DNA of 64,000 nt from Oreocharis arfaki (GCA_013398015.1 VZRR01003434.1:839135-903134), one strand, 5' to 3'. Counted from the first letter of the stretch, positions 38,401 through 53,200 are shown. Numbers and translations: made by a program. Notes: generated from the letters alone by a model not told the origin.

Positions 38401-41400
38401 ACTGAAGTTATACAATAAACTTCAGTCAAGCATTTGTGCTCCATTTTTCTATAGAGTAGTGACAAGATTATAACTATGCAGTTCAGGTTTTATTTAATCA
38501 CTGATGGAATTTCTTTTAACAGAATAGCGTTTGTTTTATTTGGAAAACCCTGAACAATATAAAATGATATTTTCCTTAGCAAGATGATTGCTAGTGACAG
38601 GCTGGCAGGAGGACAGCTGTATTCTAGGACTTAATACTGCTCTGACAAAATGAATGGAATGATGCTGGTTTTTACCAGCTGAAGGTTGGCCCCAGAACTT
38701 GCTTCTGCTCCATGGCAGGAGGAGAGGCGAACTGTAAAGTTCTGTGGAGGTCAGGGCATAAGTTAAGGCTCTTCAAAAGTGCAGCTGCCCCAATGCCAAG
38801 CACTGCTGTGGTAGCTTAGTACCTCTGCAACTGCATCCTCTGGAATTAATCTGGTGAGCTCTTGCTGAACTGCTGAGGGGAGTGAGCCCCCCTGCAGGCA
38901 AACTTGGGCTTGGTGGAACACAGAGTCTTGCTCCTTGTGGCGAGCCTGGTTTGAGCTGGCTCACCTTTCCCAAGATACTCCAGCCAGTCTGGCAGCAGGT
39001 CACATCCCTATCCCATGGGCTACTGTTTAGGTCTCTCCACATCAGGATTCTGTCAGGTTATTACAGAATTCTGCAGGTTACTCTCGCTTTTCTTGAAAAC
39101 ACCTACATACACTAAGCTTTCTGTTTTAAGCTGTGTTACTCCAGCTGTCATTATCCCAAAGCAGACACAAGAGCAGAATTGTACAGTGGCTGGGGGAAAA
39201 ATACTACATAATCCAAAGAACTTCGTGTATTTCCCCTTCCATCTCCAGAAGTGTGCATCAAATTAAATTTACTTGAAATTTGACAAATTCATCCTAGATC
39301 AAAAGTTATGAAACAGAATGTATGTTTTCATATGCATGTAATAGCATTGCTTTGCAATTCCTCATACAAAATATTTTTTATTGGACTTTCTGTTGTCTGT
39401 GTCTCCGTCATGGGCAAAAGCAAAAATATCCTATTGGGCCCATCCTCTCTTCTTTGCGTTGTATATACAGTCAAATAAGGCAGGAGATAAAGCAACAACG
39501 AAGGGTTCAGACTTTTCCAAAGTTTTTGGCTAATAACTGTGAATGAGGAATTATATTTCAGCATGATTTCAGGAGATTTCTGAATAGCATTCACTGATAA
39601 CCTCTATAATTAGGATCTGCTCAGTGATGGTGGTGTTTTCAGCCTGGCCTAAGCTCTCAGAATAAGAACATCCCATCTTTAAGAGTGTCCATGTTCATCA
39701 ATCGAAAGATAAAAAGCTAAGGCTCTGCATGAAGAAGCGTGAAAGCTGCAATGAAAGCAGAGAAGTTGTCTCTTCTACCAGCTTGGTTGATTAACACATA
39801 GTGGACACTGCAGGTGAAACAAAGTCTTAAAGAAATTGAAATTGAAAGTGATAAGAGGGAGCCTATTTTGTGAATCCAGATAAGAAAGGCTGCCAGGAGG
39901 TCTGTGTAGGATGAAGGAATGGAAATGGAGGACAATAAAACAAAGACAGGATTGACACTGACTTGTCTTTTGTTCTTCACTTTTACCTCTAGTTTTTATA
40001 TTGTTTTGCTTTTTTTAAAGAAGGCTATAAATAATCTACCATGAAATGTAAAATAAGTGATTCCAACATAACAGCCCCCTAAATCTTGCTCCAACCCCCC
40101 CCTTCTTTGTCACTAGAAGCATATGAAAAATGCAAATCACTGAACTCAAAAACTTACAGCCTCAGTAACTGAGGTAACGGGGTTTTGTTTATAAGAATAG
40201 CATAGCACTCTGCAGCATAAACCTTCAATTAATCCTTTAGTGCAACCCACGATGATAGACTGCATGGCATTATCGAATTCTGTTTCAGCTGTACCATAAG
40301 CACAGTAAGTTAAAAGTGCTTCAGGCAGCAAAAATGACACGCTAGAAATTTTTTGTTGTGTTGCTCCGTTCTGCATTCAATTGTGCTAACAGGGGAAAAA
40401 GGTGAGGGGGAGAGAAGATCAGAGAAACCCACACAGGTTTTAAAATAGAATTTGAAAGGCAATGTTCTTTATTTACGTATTTTACTGTGTTTTTTCCATT
40501 GTGTATGCATTTGATCCTTTCGATCCTTGCTTTTTTATGTGGGTGTGGGTACAGATCCTCACCTAAGGCAGGCAAACTAGGTGTCAGTGGGAGTGGCGTG
40601 GTGCCACTCTAAATACAGGTTAGATGTAAAGGCTCAGTTTTGACTGCCTAAATTTTGGTGCTTACCCTAGATTCAGGTTAGGTGTGTAGGATGCATCTGT
40701 GAGTCAGGGAGAAACCAGGCTGCATCCCTATTTCCTTCCCCGTGTCCTGGCATATTGATATGGGGAGGGGGAAGCCAGCAGACAAGTGTTCTTATTGGGA
40801 TAGTGAGGACGACCAGGCACGGCATGCTCTGCCCACTGTCTCCATATGCCTTTGAGATGCAGCCATACCTGACTCAGGTTTCCTTGATAATCCTCAGAGG
40901 TGTCTGCAGAGCTTAACCTTACTCTGGGAAAGCCAATGCCTTTCCTTTGACTATGAAGGAAGTTAGGACTGAACATATTTCCAACATGGACTAGTCAAGA
41001 AAATGTCTAAAGATAGTGGGAAGAAACTACTGAAAAGATGTGTCTTTGGAAAAAAAGAATGTATATGGGATGCATACAGGAAATGATCCATAACATACCT
41101 TTCTTTATGTGTATTCTTAGTGTGCAGCCTGAATTCTGCTAACATTGAATGGACGTTTGGCATAAGAATGCACTTAGTCTATCTCAGTATGATGGGATTA
41201 TTTCCTTGTCCTCTTTTGGCTGGTCTGACAAGAAATGGAAATGTGTTTCTTCAGTTTATTTATACATCCTGTATTTTCTCAGCCAGGATTTCCATTCCCA
41301 CCTTCCTCAAAAGCTTTTATTGCTCTGTATTATTTTCTGTAGCTAGAATTTTCCTACTGATATTCACCAGATAGACTGGCACGTATTTCTGTGAACTGTG

Positions 41401-44400
41401 ATGCAAACTCCTGCTCTATCCTTACAGGAGCATTTGAATGAAAGACAACCAGAGATCTTCAAATTTAATTTTATTCTGAAAAAATCCTGCAGGCCCTGAA
41501 GAAAATGTGCTAGGTGATTTCCATTCCACTACTTTGAAACAGTACTGATAATGAAACGTCCTGTATCAGTGGCTTTGGAGAGACAAGTAGTCAGTGTTGC
41601 AATGCAGTGATGGCAGTGCCTGTGGTGCTTCGGGTGTGCTATTGCTACTGCACTGTGTTCTGGAAGATAAGAGAAACGGGGTAGTTATGGGCTGTTTGAC
41701 CAGTATTGTTGGAGGGCAGTGGTTGTGATTTCTGCAGTGTGGGTTCCTCTCAAGCTGTTCTGTCACTGATAGAATCTAGGAGGAAGCAGTGGCATTACCC
41801 AAGAGAAAATGAACTAACAGATTCCTTGGAGTGTTATTTCTGGCAAACAATGTTTTTCCCTTGGATAGCTTTCACATTGCTGGAAGACCCCGCAGGCATC
41901 AAAGTGCTAAGGCATGCTATGTTTTCAGACACCTGTGAAGACAAATTGGTTGAGAATTTTGGGATTTTGAGTTAAATGCCCTCAGGATAGGAGACGAAAA
42001 ATTAGTCCTCCTGTTTGTGAAATGTTTTCTGTGTAGCTAAACCAAATTTTTGAAACCTGGTAAGTTTCTTCCAATGAAGAACAAATCTACACAGAAAAAT
42101 AATTTCCAGATTAACCCTCATTTGTGTGTGGTTTATTTTTTCCAAACTGACGCAGCGTGCTCCAAGGCATTTCATTTTACTTTCAGTATTTCTGTGGAGG
42201 ATAAACTTCAGTCTCGCATGTGTGATTTCAGGGAAGTTTTACTTTCTTTCAGCATTTTGTGTCTATGTTAAGGTGGGCTAATCAAAGGTATGGATTCACT
42301 GCTCTCTTTCTCTCCAAGTAGCATCAGGAAGAACAGTGTGTGCACCTTACCACCTGCAGTAACAACTGCAGCTAGTCATATGCTCACTCCCTCTTTTCTC
42401 TCTCATAAATGATAATTATTTTCTCTCACCCTTTATCTTATCTCCTCAGATTATTAACACTGTGGGGCAACAATATTTCTTTGCTTTGTTGCTATTTCTT
42501 TTACTGCACCGAGAAAAATGGGATGCAGATCTGTTATAGTTTCTGGGAAAAATTGAACCAACCGCAATAAACTATTTATGCATATTACAAGGAAAGGATA
42601 TGACTCCAGCTAGCAGGAAAACCACCACAGACATTATTTTGTCTATTTCAGGAATGGAAAGAAAAGACTCGTGTTGTTTAAAAGGCTTTGTCTTCCTTTT
42701 ATATTACTTTTTCTTTCCTATTATGAGTTGTTCAAGTGCTGCCTAAAGCAGATTCTAGATTTCTAATCTAATGGCCATGTTGTTAAAGGTCTTTTTCTAA
42801 GCCCCTGGCTTTCTTGTCTCTTAATGCCACTGATTTTTTCTCCTCTATTCCCTTCCCCTGCATGTCTGGCCCTAGTGGAGCTACCAGGTCACTCCTGTCC
42901 CTGATAACCTGACCAGCCCAAAAAGTACCAGGAACCTCAGTAGTTAGAGAGCTGTCGAGTCCCTTTTTGCTTTCTGTGTTTGGTTCTGTGTCATATGTGG
43001 CATTGGTTTATTTTAAAAAATCTCTTTGTTTTCTGTCCTTCTGGGTTTCTCCTCTAAGGGCTTCATTCATGGCAGGCAGAGAGGGCTGACAAGTGATAAC
43101 ATGGAATAGGTCCTGCACTCACAGTCCTTGGTAAACTGGGAAGAGACCACCCTTTCATTGCTAATCCTCTTTGTCCCCCTGAATGTGAGAGAGATGGAAA
43201 ATGTTGATGAGCTTTTTTTCCTCATTGTCTGACTGGCTAGAGGGAGAAGCGGGAACGGGCAGTGGGGTAGATGCCTCTTTCCCTGCACAGCCCTTGGTGC
43301 TGCTGTGGTTATGTGACAGGGAAAGGACAGTAAGAGCTCCACAAAGCTCTCTCTCTCACATCTGTTCCCTCCTCTTTTCTATGACAAGTGATATCTCTAT
43401 TGAGAAATTACATTTGTCCTCTCTAGCACAGTTGTCCCACAGCACTGTCTGCAGTGGAAGTGGATTCATGGTTGAATGTGCATTATCAATCCATACCATA
43501 TGCAGTCCTTTAAGCTTCAGTAGAAAATTAGTTATTTTGGAAGAAAAAAATGAGTTCTTTTGGTGCTACTCAGGCAGGGGTAGATGAAGGCCACAAGAAG
43601 AGGATCAGTGAAGTTGGCATGTAATGACATTAGTCTCCTTTGAAAACGGCTGAGGTGTTTGAATTTGAAGCCTTTGAATTTCACAGGAAATCCTTGCTGT
43701 GGTGTCAGGTGTTGGCTGCACATTTTAATATGGTTGTTTATAACTTTTTCCACTTGTTAAATCTATGTACGTAGCCTCAACTATTTTTTTAATATGAATA
43801 TTTGCATTTTTAACTTGGGATCACTGAAAAGGAAATGTAGTGATGCAGTAATGTGTACTGTTGTGCACATTTTCTTCCTTTGCCGTGAGGAAAAATAGTA
43901 AACATGATATTTAAAAATATCCAGAGGTCTTGAATGTCACTCTTGCAAGAATCATTGAGTGCTGCAGATGAAGTCTTTGATCTCTGAGAGGCTCCTTCAA
44001 CTAAGCTTTAATGAATGTTACCTAACTGTCCTTCAGGAAAGGCCATGATTTTTACTTTGTTGCGTAACATTTCAGAAACTGAAATGCTGAGATTCTTCAC
44101 CAGAAATGATCATTCTCTCATTTGTCTGGCTCTGACTTGCACTGAAGCAGCGTCTTTTGTGCTGCTGGAATACAAGTTTGTTAAATGCTGGTTCAGGTTG
44201 GTCACTATATACTGATGGGCTCCCTTTAGGTGAGGTTGATGTGCCTGCAGACCAGAAAACGCTGCTCACCAGCTGACCTGGCTGAATCACTGAGTCCCTG
44301 ATCCACAGGGTGCGCTGACATGCAAATCTGTGGTTTTGGAAACCCTCAAAAATGAACACCCCATTTTTCCCTGGTGGATTCTGGATGGAATGAGATGGGT

Positions 44401-47400
44401 ATCTGGGGGAATCCTGTGCTGCTTATCTGTGGCAGAAGTGCACAGGAGACTTGTGAAGCTCTCCTAAACCTAAAATTGCTTCCAGACAAGGAAGCTCTGG
44501 AGCAGTGCAGAGTTACCACATAGCCAGGAGAAACCGATGAAATTCACAGTTCCTGTGGTTCCTGTGCTGAGCTTTGGATACCACCTGAGTGAGCTATTAA
44601 TGGGAAGTAAGAAAACCTGCCCACCGATGTTAAAATCCATCAAAAGTGAGTGGTTCTCCATAGAGTTTCTAGGTTTGGGGAATATTTTACAAATAAACAT
44701 ACAAAGTTGCTTTATGAAGAAGTTTCTGTCTACTCATAACATTAGGCATTAATTCCAAGCCTCTGAACTCTTCTCAGTCCATTGGCTTCACTTCTGGCTA
44801 ATGTTCAGCATGCCTTACACTAAACTCAAGAGAACTTTTAATTATAGTTTCTGAAATTAAAAAAAAAAAGAAAAAGAAACAAGTGGGGTTTGGGTTTTTA
44901 AAAAATTTTCCAGTGATTATTTAGTATGTTGTGGTTACTGCTTTCCAAAATGTTTAAAAAATGTGGTTTAAAGCACCTTCAACTTCAGGGCAAACCCAGG
45001 AATGCAAAAGCTGAGCTACTTACAAGATTTATGCTTCTGTTTGCCGCCAGCCAGATGGATTGTTGACTTGCAGGTGGGAGAGATTAGAAAAGAATCAATG
45101 AATCACAGGGGCAGCCCCTGGTAGGAATGCCTCCAAAAGTTTAGATGAATATCCCTAACGACCATCTATTCAGGGCCTCAGTCTGCAGCACTCACTCTGC
45201 ACAGCTTACTTCATCTTACTTGCTCATGAAGAACAAAGCACTCGGCTTAGCAGATTTGTCAGCAGTGCCACACTGCTCACAACTAGCCTCCATTTTCCTC
45301 CAAATAGGAATAAATCCTTAAAGAGAGCAACAAAATGTTCTCACACATCATATGGCAAATGATGGCCCGAAGTCAGGGTGTGATATCTACTAACCAGAAG
45401 GGAAATGTCTGTGTGCACACTCATTCACAAAGAAGACAAATTTACTATATTATTTGTCTTTCCTTAGTAATTAAAGATTAAAACTCCAATCCTGATTTGG
45501 CACATCCTGCACAGCCCAACCCCTGCAAAGATTTCAACAGTCTCACGAACACCACTGATATCTTCATCTCATGCTCAACAAATGCTTTAATGCTGTGATC
45601 AAGAGAAAAGGAAAATTTCATCCTAAAAACTGCATTTGGTTTATAACCCTGATTTTAAAAACAGCTGTCTCTGTCACTGCCATGAGATCTTGATGTGTGT
45701 TACCCACATGGGAAGTCTCAGAGAGTGTTTGAGTGCATATGAGGTGCCCTTATGGACAATACTGGGGAGCTGGTGTGGCACCAGCAGCCTGGCTTTGGTG
45801 CCGCTGCAGGACTGGAGCTTTTTGCTCCTCTCCTCTGCCTGCAGCTGCAGGGTCTTCGTGCAGGAATGCCTTCAGGTCGGACAGCTCACTTTAAATGCCA
45901 GTGAGACGTCAGCAAGATAATTTCTTTGAAAAAAGTCCCCAAACACAAAACCCTCAGCATGTTATTTTCCTATAGAAAACACCACTGAGAACTACAGGAT
46001 TAAAAAAAAAAAATAGAAGAAAAAAAGGGGGTTAGCAAAGGGGAGAAGTAAGTACCAAGAGGCCTTAGGTTCCAGACTAGCTTCTCTAGAGGATGAGAAA
46101 GTATGAGCTTTCAAGAGTTTAACTGCCCCACTGGCAGCAGCTACGTGGGGGCTACTCTGCCCAGGTCTGGGTCTCACCATCATGCACCCATTAAGCAGCA
46201 GTGAGTGCACAGCCTTTACTCACATGATCCTGCTTAGACTCTGCCCACTCATTTCCTGAAGCCTACCCTGCTGTTCTGATCCCTATTCTGATGATCCTGG
46301 ACTGCATTCCCATCCATTTCACCCTTGGAATTGATGTATTTTTAAATATTTTTTTACTTGCTCATCTTGACCTGTCTTGATTGTGGCCCTTGTCACTTGC
46401 TTCCACCTGATTGTCAATGCAGCCTAAAATAGATTTATTGCATTGTCTCTGTCAAAAGGGAGAGAACCTTTCTCTCGTTGTTCAGTAATCAGGGGGCTTT
46501 GTGCCTTCCCTTGTCACAGCAACCACAAGTTACTGGCGATAAGGCAATGGAGCAGACAGACCACAGAGCTTCGATCATTTATAGAAATGCTTTCTTTCTT
46601 GCTTTGTGTGGTTTGTAACTGCTATAATTCTTGAAGTCAGATAGAACTAAAGAAATCATAATTAATAAGGATATAATGGAGATGTGTTATTTAACTAGAA
46701 ATACCTTGTACTCTAAAAAGAGAGTTAGGCTGCTGCAGATGGAGCTAACCTGGGCGTTAGTTCCAGTATTGAATCTGAACAGAACTAGTAGGAGGATGAG
46801 ATTACAACATGTAACTGTCTACATTCATTACCTTTTCTTGATTTTTGCACTTCACATGCAACATGGTTCATAGCTTTGTACTCCACTCTATAAAAGGAAT
46901 ATTTGTTGTGCTGGAAACACTGATTCTGAAAGTATCTGACAGTCTGTTTCTCTGCCACATTGTTCTTCTGCTAAAAAAAAAAGATGATAAACTACTTTTA
47001 CAAGGAATTTCTGTGAGTCTTCTTGGCATACACTGTTTGGAATTCAGATTTTTGTATTATTATCATGGAATCAAATCCTGCTGCCCTTATTCAGTCAAAA
47101 CTGCCACAGATTTCAGCAAAAGCCTTGCCTAACTAAGTAGGGTGCGAAGATCAGGAGGGAAGGTCTATACTTTTGCCGTTACAATATTTAAGAAGTGACA
47201 AATATCTGTGTTACTTTCTGTTCATAACATCTGTGGAGAGGATTTTAAAAAATATTGGCATTGTCCTGGGTATCTAGGAACAGGGATGGAAATACATATT
47301 GTCCCACGGGGTCCAGTTTCTTACTTCACTGATGACAGTTTGTAGGGCCCCAGTCACTTCTAACCCATTGTGGTTTTGTTGAACTTCAAGGCAATATCCA

Positions 47401-49373
47401 GGTTCCTGGCAAAACTGGAAGTGCCAATGATCTCCAGGTCTGCTGTTTTCCTATAAATATTGAAGAATTTTGCGATTGCAATTATTCTCTAAAATTACAT
47501 TAGAGATGTGAGATACTTTCAGATACATTCAGAACGAGAACTTCAGCATGTTGGAGGAGGACAGCTTAAGGTTACTATGCAAGTAACCTTCATTCATTTA
47601 CATCTTGCAGTGTGCTCAGGTTGACCCACTTCTCTTGCAGTATCCAAGGTACTTGTTCAATTGCTATAGGCAACTAGAAGTCTGAAATAACTAAATATTT
47701 AATTATTTAATTTTTGGTAAACTGTTATCTACATTAATCAGCTTTGACATTTCTCTTTCAGGGTTATTTTTCCAGCTTAGGTTTTCACCTTTAGGAGGAG
47801 TTAGAATGAGCAAACTAGTTGGACAGCTGAAACATTACAGTTTAGAACCAACATAATTGTTCTAGTCAAATTGCCCTCTCAATCCAAATCCCTTGCTACT
47901 TTACTGAGGAATAACGTAGCACAGAAAAAGTACTCCCCAGTCTAGAAAATAGACAAAAGCTGGTTCTGCTCAAAAGAGAAGCAGAGACTGCAATAAAACT
48001 CACTGTTTCCAAGTGAAGAATATAAGTGAGAACACTCACTATTTCTGGCATTGCCAAAGAAAGATCTGGTCTTTAAAGCAAATCTGACAGTGATAATGCA
48101 GTATAAAACTACTTTAGTTTCGAGGCCATTGCAATTTCCCAGCTAATGTGTGTACAGATTGCTTATGAGGCACTCCTGAGAAAAGCATTTGCCTGAACAT
48201 CAGGCTAGACTGCAGTGTATTAAAGGGCACACACAAATGAATCCTTAATAAGTCATCCACCCAACACCCTCTGTTTCAGCAGTAGTGTTACAAAAAGCTG
48301 GAAGTGAGGATAATCATCTTCTGGTCACCAAAAGTCTCATGCATGCCCAGCTCTTCTGGGGCAGTTCAGCCCTGGCTAACAGCATGGGCTTTCCAGACAC
48401 ACAGTGCCTTTCTGCTTGCACATGCTGTCCTCATTAAGGAATCTTTTTACAGACTACTACTCTTTGTGAATTTTGCCAAGGGCAATACAACAGGGGCTTC
48501 TCATGGAACACAGTATGGTGTCTTATGAAGCCTTCCTTATTTTTGCAGGCTAGTGAGTCTTTCACTTTCATGATTTTATAAGGGTACTTCAAAATATGAA
48601 CAAGAAAAAACAGAAGAGGAAGAATGTAGTTTTTGCTATCACATTGCTAGTCAGTCTTTAATGATTTACACCAAGGAGCTTGTATTTTCATTATCTTCCT
48701 TTAATGAAAAACTACAGGAAACAAAATTAACAACATCAGGCAAAAGGTCATTGTCAAATTAGTCTGAAATCTAATAATGAAGAGTGACCACAAGTTCACA
48801 CCAAATAGTAAAGGCTTGGTTTCTTTTGCATTAGTAAAATGTTCTATAGGTAGGTGGCTTGCTCCTCTGAGATGCTTTTGGAAAGAAGAGCAAATGAGCT
48901 GTGATGTCCCCTCCTAAAAAGAGCCAGGTGCGCAATGATAGGTAGGAAAATCTGAGCAAATGTACGACTCCAGATGCAAATCTGGAGTTAGGCTATTTCA
49001 TTACAAGAAAACCAGGAAGGAGAGAACATGTCATTTGATGTACTGCTGTATTTACCTTTTTCCTAAGACTGAAAAATAGAAGTTCTTATGCCTGTCCTGT
49101 TGTTATGCCTGGTGCTCATCTATTAACCTGGTCCAGGTCCAAGTTGTTCTTTATTAAATCATAACTGCAACAATGATTCTGCCCTGTAAGCATGCAGAAA
49201 ATTAGAATAAAAATACATTTTCTTTACAGTAGCTAATCTGCATTAAAGGGAGACTTATACAGCGCAGTGAGAAGCACAGAAGTAAATTATTCCACTCTGA
49301 TATTTATCTGTCCAAATACATGTGTCTTGTATAAGCAAAGTTGAAAGGAAACTCTGGTGCAGTCACTGTCCAT

Positions 49374-49409
49374 CACTGCAGCTCAAGTGCTGAGCTGTCA
49401 GCTGCAGTG
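49374..49409. repeat. Inverted repeat, 10-bp stem
   Basis: CACTGCAGCT (49374-49383) and AGCTGCAGTG (49400-49409) are exact reverse complements around a 16-base loop. The loop contains TGAGC, which can pair with GCTCA overlapping the left arm as an alternative fold. It is isolated, with no T run after it and no coding neighbour. Confidence 0.8.
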
Positions 49410-50100
49410 TGGGGAAAATGAGAACAAACTCTTCTTCTGGCCACTATAATGGCTGTTCATATATTAATGTTATGTGCACAGATGCAGTGTTCGAAGGGGA
49501 CTGATGTCTGTCCATTTGCTGGTAAATCAGCACCGATGCTGGCATTTTTTGTGGAGGTAGAAGAGGGTAGGAGAGCAGGAGGCTGGATCTCTGAATTTTC
49601 CATATGTACTTCAGAACTCACAATGGGCACTGGGCTTGTGTATTTGGCACCCTACCTGTGCTAGTAAGAGGTACAAAAAAACTTGTTTTGCTTACATATT
49701 TTGACCATCATGGCTGCAGAAAACTACTACTATTACTCTGATGCATAAACACAATCTCTCACCCATGCCCAGAGCTCATTCCTACAGATCGCATTTGTAA
49801 AATAATTTTCTCAGGTGTTTTCTGAGGCCTGGAATCATTGCCAGGTAAATAGCAGCAAATTATAATAATGAAAATCCATGATGAAACTCCTAGGCCCAAT
49901 TTCTATAGAAGAGAACTTGATAACTTTTCAGTATTCATATGAAAACAGATCCAGAAAATATAAAAGGATTTTTTGTTTTGGATTTTGGACACACCGAGGA
50001 GCACAGCAGAAATGAGGTCCTTACTGTGCCAATCATTAAGGAACAATTTGCAGAGGTGTCCCTCTGTTTGGAGAAAAGTGAAATTAAAACCAAAACATTC

Positions 50101-50242
50101 CTCCCCTCAATATCATGAAAGAACACAGACATGGTGCTATTAATTGGCTTGCCCAGTGTCACACAGGATTTGTGTGACTGATCAAAGAACAGAAATCAGG
50201 TCCCCTGAGTCCTGTTCTTCTGCCTCGACCACAAGATAATCC
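50101..50242 (-). mobile_element. MIR/CORE-SINE-like relic
   Basis: On + this reads as the reverse complement of a MIR/amniote CORE-SINE. CAATATCATGAAAGAACACA stands for the GATGAGGAAACTGAGGCACA region. It is followed by GGCTTGCCCAGTGTCACACA and GG (compare ACTTGCCCAAGGTCACACAG), AAGAACAGAAATCAGGTCCC (compare the GGGATTAGAACCCAGGTCTC type), then CTGAGTCCTGTTCTTCTGCC and TCGACCACAAG (compare CTGACTCCCAGTCCTGTGCT then TTATCCACTAGA). Five collinear words in the right order over 140 bases make this the best of the three MIR-like copies here. It runs leftward. Such elements predate the bird-mammal split. Confidence 0.68.
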
Positions 50243-53200
50243 TTCATTTTAAATGCCTGCCAATCAGCTCTCCTGGATATAGTGCTGGCTGAAGTGTTAC
50301 CACCGCAGTATGTAAATGAAACTACTCAGTGTTCATCAAAGCTGGATAAACAAATGAAAACTCCCATTCCCCAGCCTCAGGACTTTAGGTACTGTTTTCT
50401 TAGTATTTAGAACAAAATTAAATGGGACAAACTCTGTGAAACTAGAAAATTCAATAAATCCCACTGACAAAACTGGACAGTCTGAATAAAACATGGCCAT
50501 GAACAAGGGGATAGCCTACTTTTATATTACTCCTTCAAGAATAATTTCAATTTCAACAGCAACTGTAGATCTCTTTGATCGGGTTTTTGAAAAGCGCACA
50601 GTCAAGTGGTCCAGATTTGCACTCTCTGCTGTGGTACAGCTGTTCCCAGTGCCAGAAGGACATGCTGTAGGGAAGGGCTCTCCATGCTGCCATCTAGCAT
50701 GTGAATTTCTCTATTTTGTTGTGTTCAGCATCAACACACGTGTTGTGGTCTGTGTAACAGGATGAGGGAGGAAAAGTGCCCAGGAGAAGATACAGGCCGC
50801 TCTCCTGTGTGCCGTGTCTGTGTCTTCTCATGTGATTTCCTCCCTTCTCCATTTAGTGGAGAAGCAGAAGAGTTTTATGTGTTAAAAAGGGATCCACAGA
50901 GCTGAAAAGATTCACCGGCTTGGCAATTGCCTGTAGTGTGAGCCCGCCCCTGTCAGCTCCTGTGTAATGAGAGCTAAGAGCCTCTACCCTGCACGGGAAA
51001 CCTCAGTTAATAATTCCCTGGAAGTAAGGTGTCTAGCCATAGCCTGAACACCAATATGACACAACTCTTTAAGAAGACAGGAGCGAGTCAGCAAATTAAA
51101 TGAAAAGCTTTTTAAAAAAAACATTTCAACTATTCAGGTTAGTTTTAGCCTTAAAAATAAGGCCTAAGACCTGAGGCTTCAAAAATCCAGCCTTAAACCC
51201 CAAATCCTCAAGGTCTTTAGACAGCCAGTTCCCAGTGGCATAAATTGGTTTTGAAAAGATATTTTATGTGTCTAGCACACACAAGTATTTTTTAAAAGAG
51301 CTTGCAAAGGCAGCAGTGCTGCTGTTGATAATGGAGGTTCTGCATGTTTAAATTTCAAAGAAATTCTATTTCTGAATGAGGAAAAAATGTATTTTCTAAA
51401 AAGAAAACCCCAAATCCTCAAGTTTTGTCTTATTTATTTATGTATTCATTTATGTCAATTATTGAAAAGTGAATTTCAGTCCAGGCCTACAGTATTTATC
51501 TGATTACAAACATAGTTGTAGGATGCTGTCGACAAATTATAGGCTTTGGTCTGCTCACCCAAGAGTAATTACGATAAATTTGGCTAGTTTACCTGGAAAC
51601 ATTTTATTTGAATTTTGGACTCCTTTCAGACAGCTGCATGATTTTCCTCCTCTGGGTACCATTCACTAACAGGTAGCTTTGAACTGCAAATTAAAATTTT
51701 GCTTTCTGTGACCAAAGTTAATTTTTGAACTGCTTCTTCTTACCCAAAAATCTCCTCCTCTGAGAGATAAATTGCATTTTACGTTAAAAAGAGAGAACAA
51801 GAATCAATTTACACCAGCTCAGTGACTACAAAAGTGTGATGTGTCATGAGAGCTGGCAGCACTGCAGCTGCCTGGACTTCCCTTGCTAAAGCTGCTGCAC
51901 AGAGTGAGTCACTGAAGAAACAGGAATATCTGGTCCACAGTGCTCCCACTCCTCAACCAGGGCATGCTGCCTGTGTTCAGGAGTTGTGCACATTGCTGCT
52001 ACCCACTGGTGGTGTCACAGCAGCTCAGCCCTGCTCCCATCAGCACTAAAAACACGAGTGCTTTAGTCTTGAGCAACTGATGTTGAGCAAATACGTTGTT
52101 TGTGCTCGCGTGCCCTTGAGCTCAGCACAATACGCTGTTAGGAAACCCTATGTGCCTTTGCAGCTAATTTCCATTGCTAAGGCAGCTGGGAGCGCAGTGA
52201 GCTGTAGACTCATGGTTTTGCTTTTGTGGATAAAGCCATGATGTATTTTCCCTACTAGATCAAGCCAGCTTGTAAACCCTGGAAAGCTCAGTGAGGCATT
52301 ACGGACACTGCTTGTACCATCATTCCTCGATTCACTATCTGTAAACCAGTAACTCAGTTTGGCATGCTAAGTCTTGATCCCAGCGGCTGTATCTAGCAAG
52401 AATTAGTGCTGTTTCACTGATCTGGCCCTGATGCTATCAGGCACTGGAGTTAGTAGGAATCCTTTTACTACTGACTTTTGTCTTTTCTAACTATATGGTA
52501 CTACAGACTGTAATGAGAAAAAGTGTTATTAGTAACACCTGTATTTTCTTTAGTATCAAATACTCAATATTATTTGATGGTCAAATATATGCTTCTCGGT
52601 TCATTAAAAGGGTAATTTATTCATCTTAGAGCTACCTTTCAAGTGCAGGTTATGATATTTTTAGCTCCAGACAGTGTGTTTTCTCATTGCTGTATCGTAT
52701 TACCTCCTTGAACACCTTAGCTGCAAATGTCAGATGTGAAGGATTAATTCTAATTGATTAGAGAGTTGCTTTAATGTAACTTCATCTGATGAAATAACTT
52801 ACTACCTGAACCAATGCTTTGTCTTAAGAAACAGACTACACACACAAGACAGTAAAAATTTTTTTGAATGGTAGTCTTTGCCTCATCACATGTCAAAAGA
52901 TAATGTTTGTTCCTCAGATAAAGTGAATCAAAGAACGCTACAAACTTTCTATTTCTGCCTTTTCTAAACAGCTTAAATTCATGCTAGAATTTCATGCTGC
53001 ATGGTGCACTTTATTAATTGATGTTGTCATTTTGAGATTTCATTGATAATGGGCCTGTTCAGGTCATGCTGGTATTTCACTCCTTGCCCTAATTGCACTG
53101 TTCCCCCAGAGCGGCAAGACTAAGCTAGCTATAATCGTTCCTCTTTTGTCTTCATACAGAACCTATGGGCACTGACCTACACCTGGGCTGAAAAACCTCT

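Larger units (their letters stand above)
30086..50100. other. Unrecognised non-coding sequence
   Basis: About 20 kb with no recognisable gene. It holds T tracts at 31141-31159 and 33878-33945, a perfect AT palindrome at 32387-32414, a weak L2/MIR-tail-like stretch at 35432-35481, C8 at 40095-40102, an A-rich tract at 44860-44880 and a hairpin at 49374-49409. The longest open frame is 128 codons (43201-43587, plus); it has no recognisable domain, and both ends lie in ordinary sequence. I see no splice-bounded frame with conserved-looking composition. Confidence 0.5.

Noticed and set aside
43201..43587. 128-codon plus frame
   Set aside because: Serine/leucine-rich translation of pyrimidine-rich DNA, with no family resemblance or splice context.
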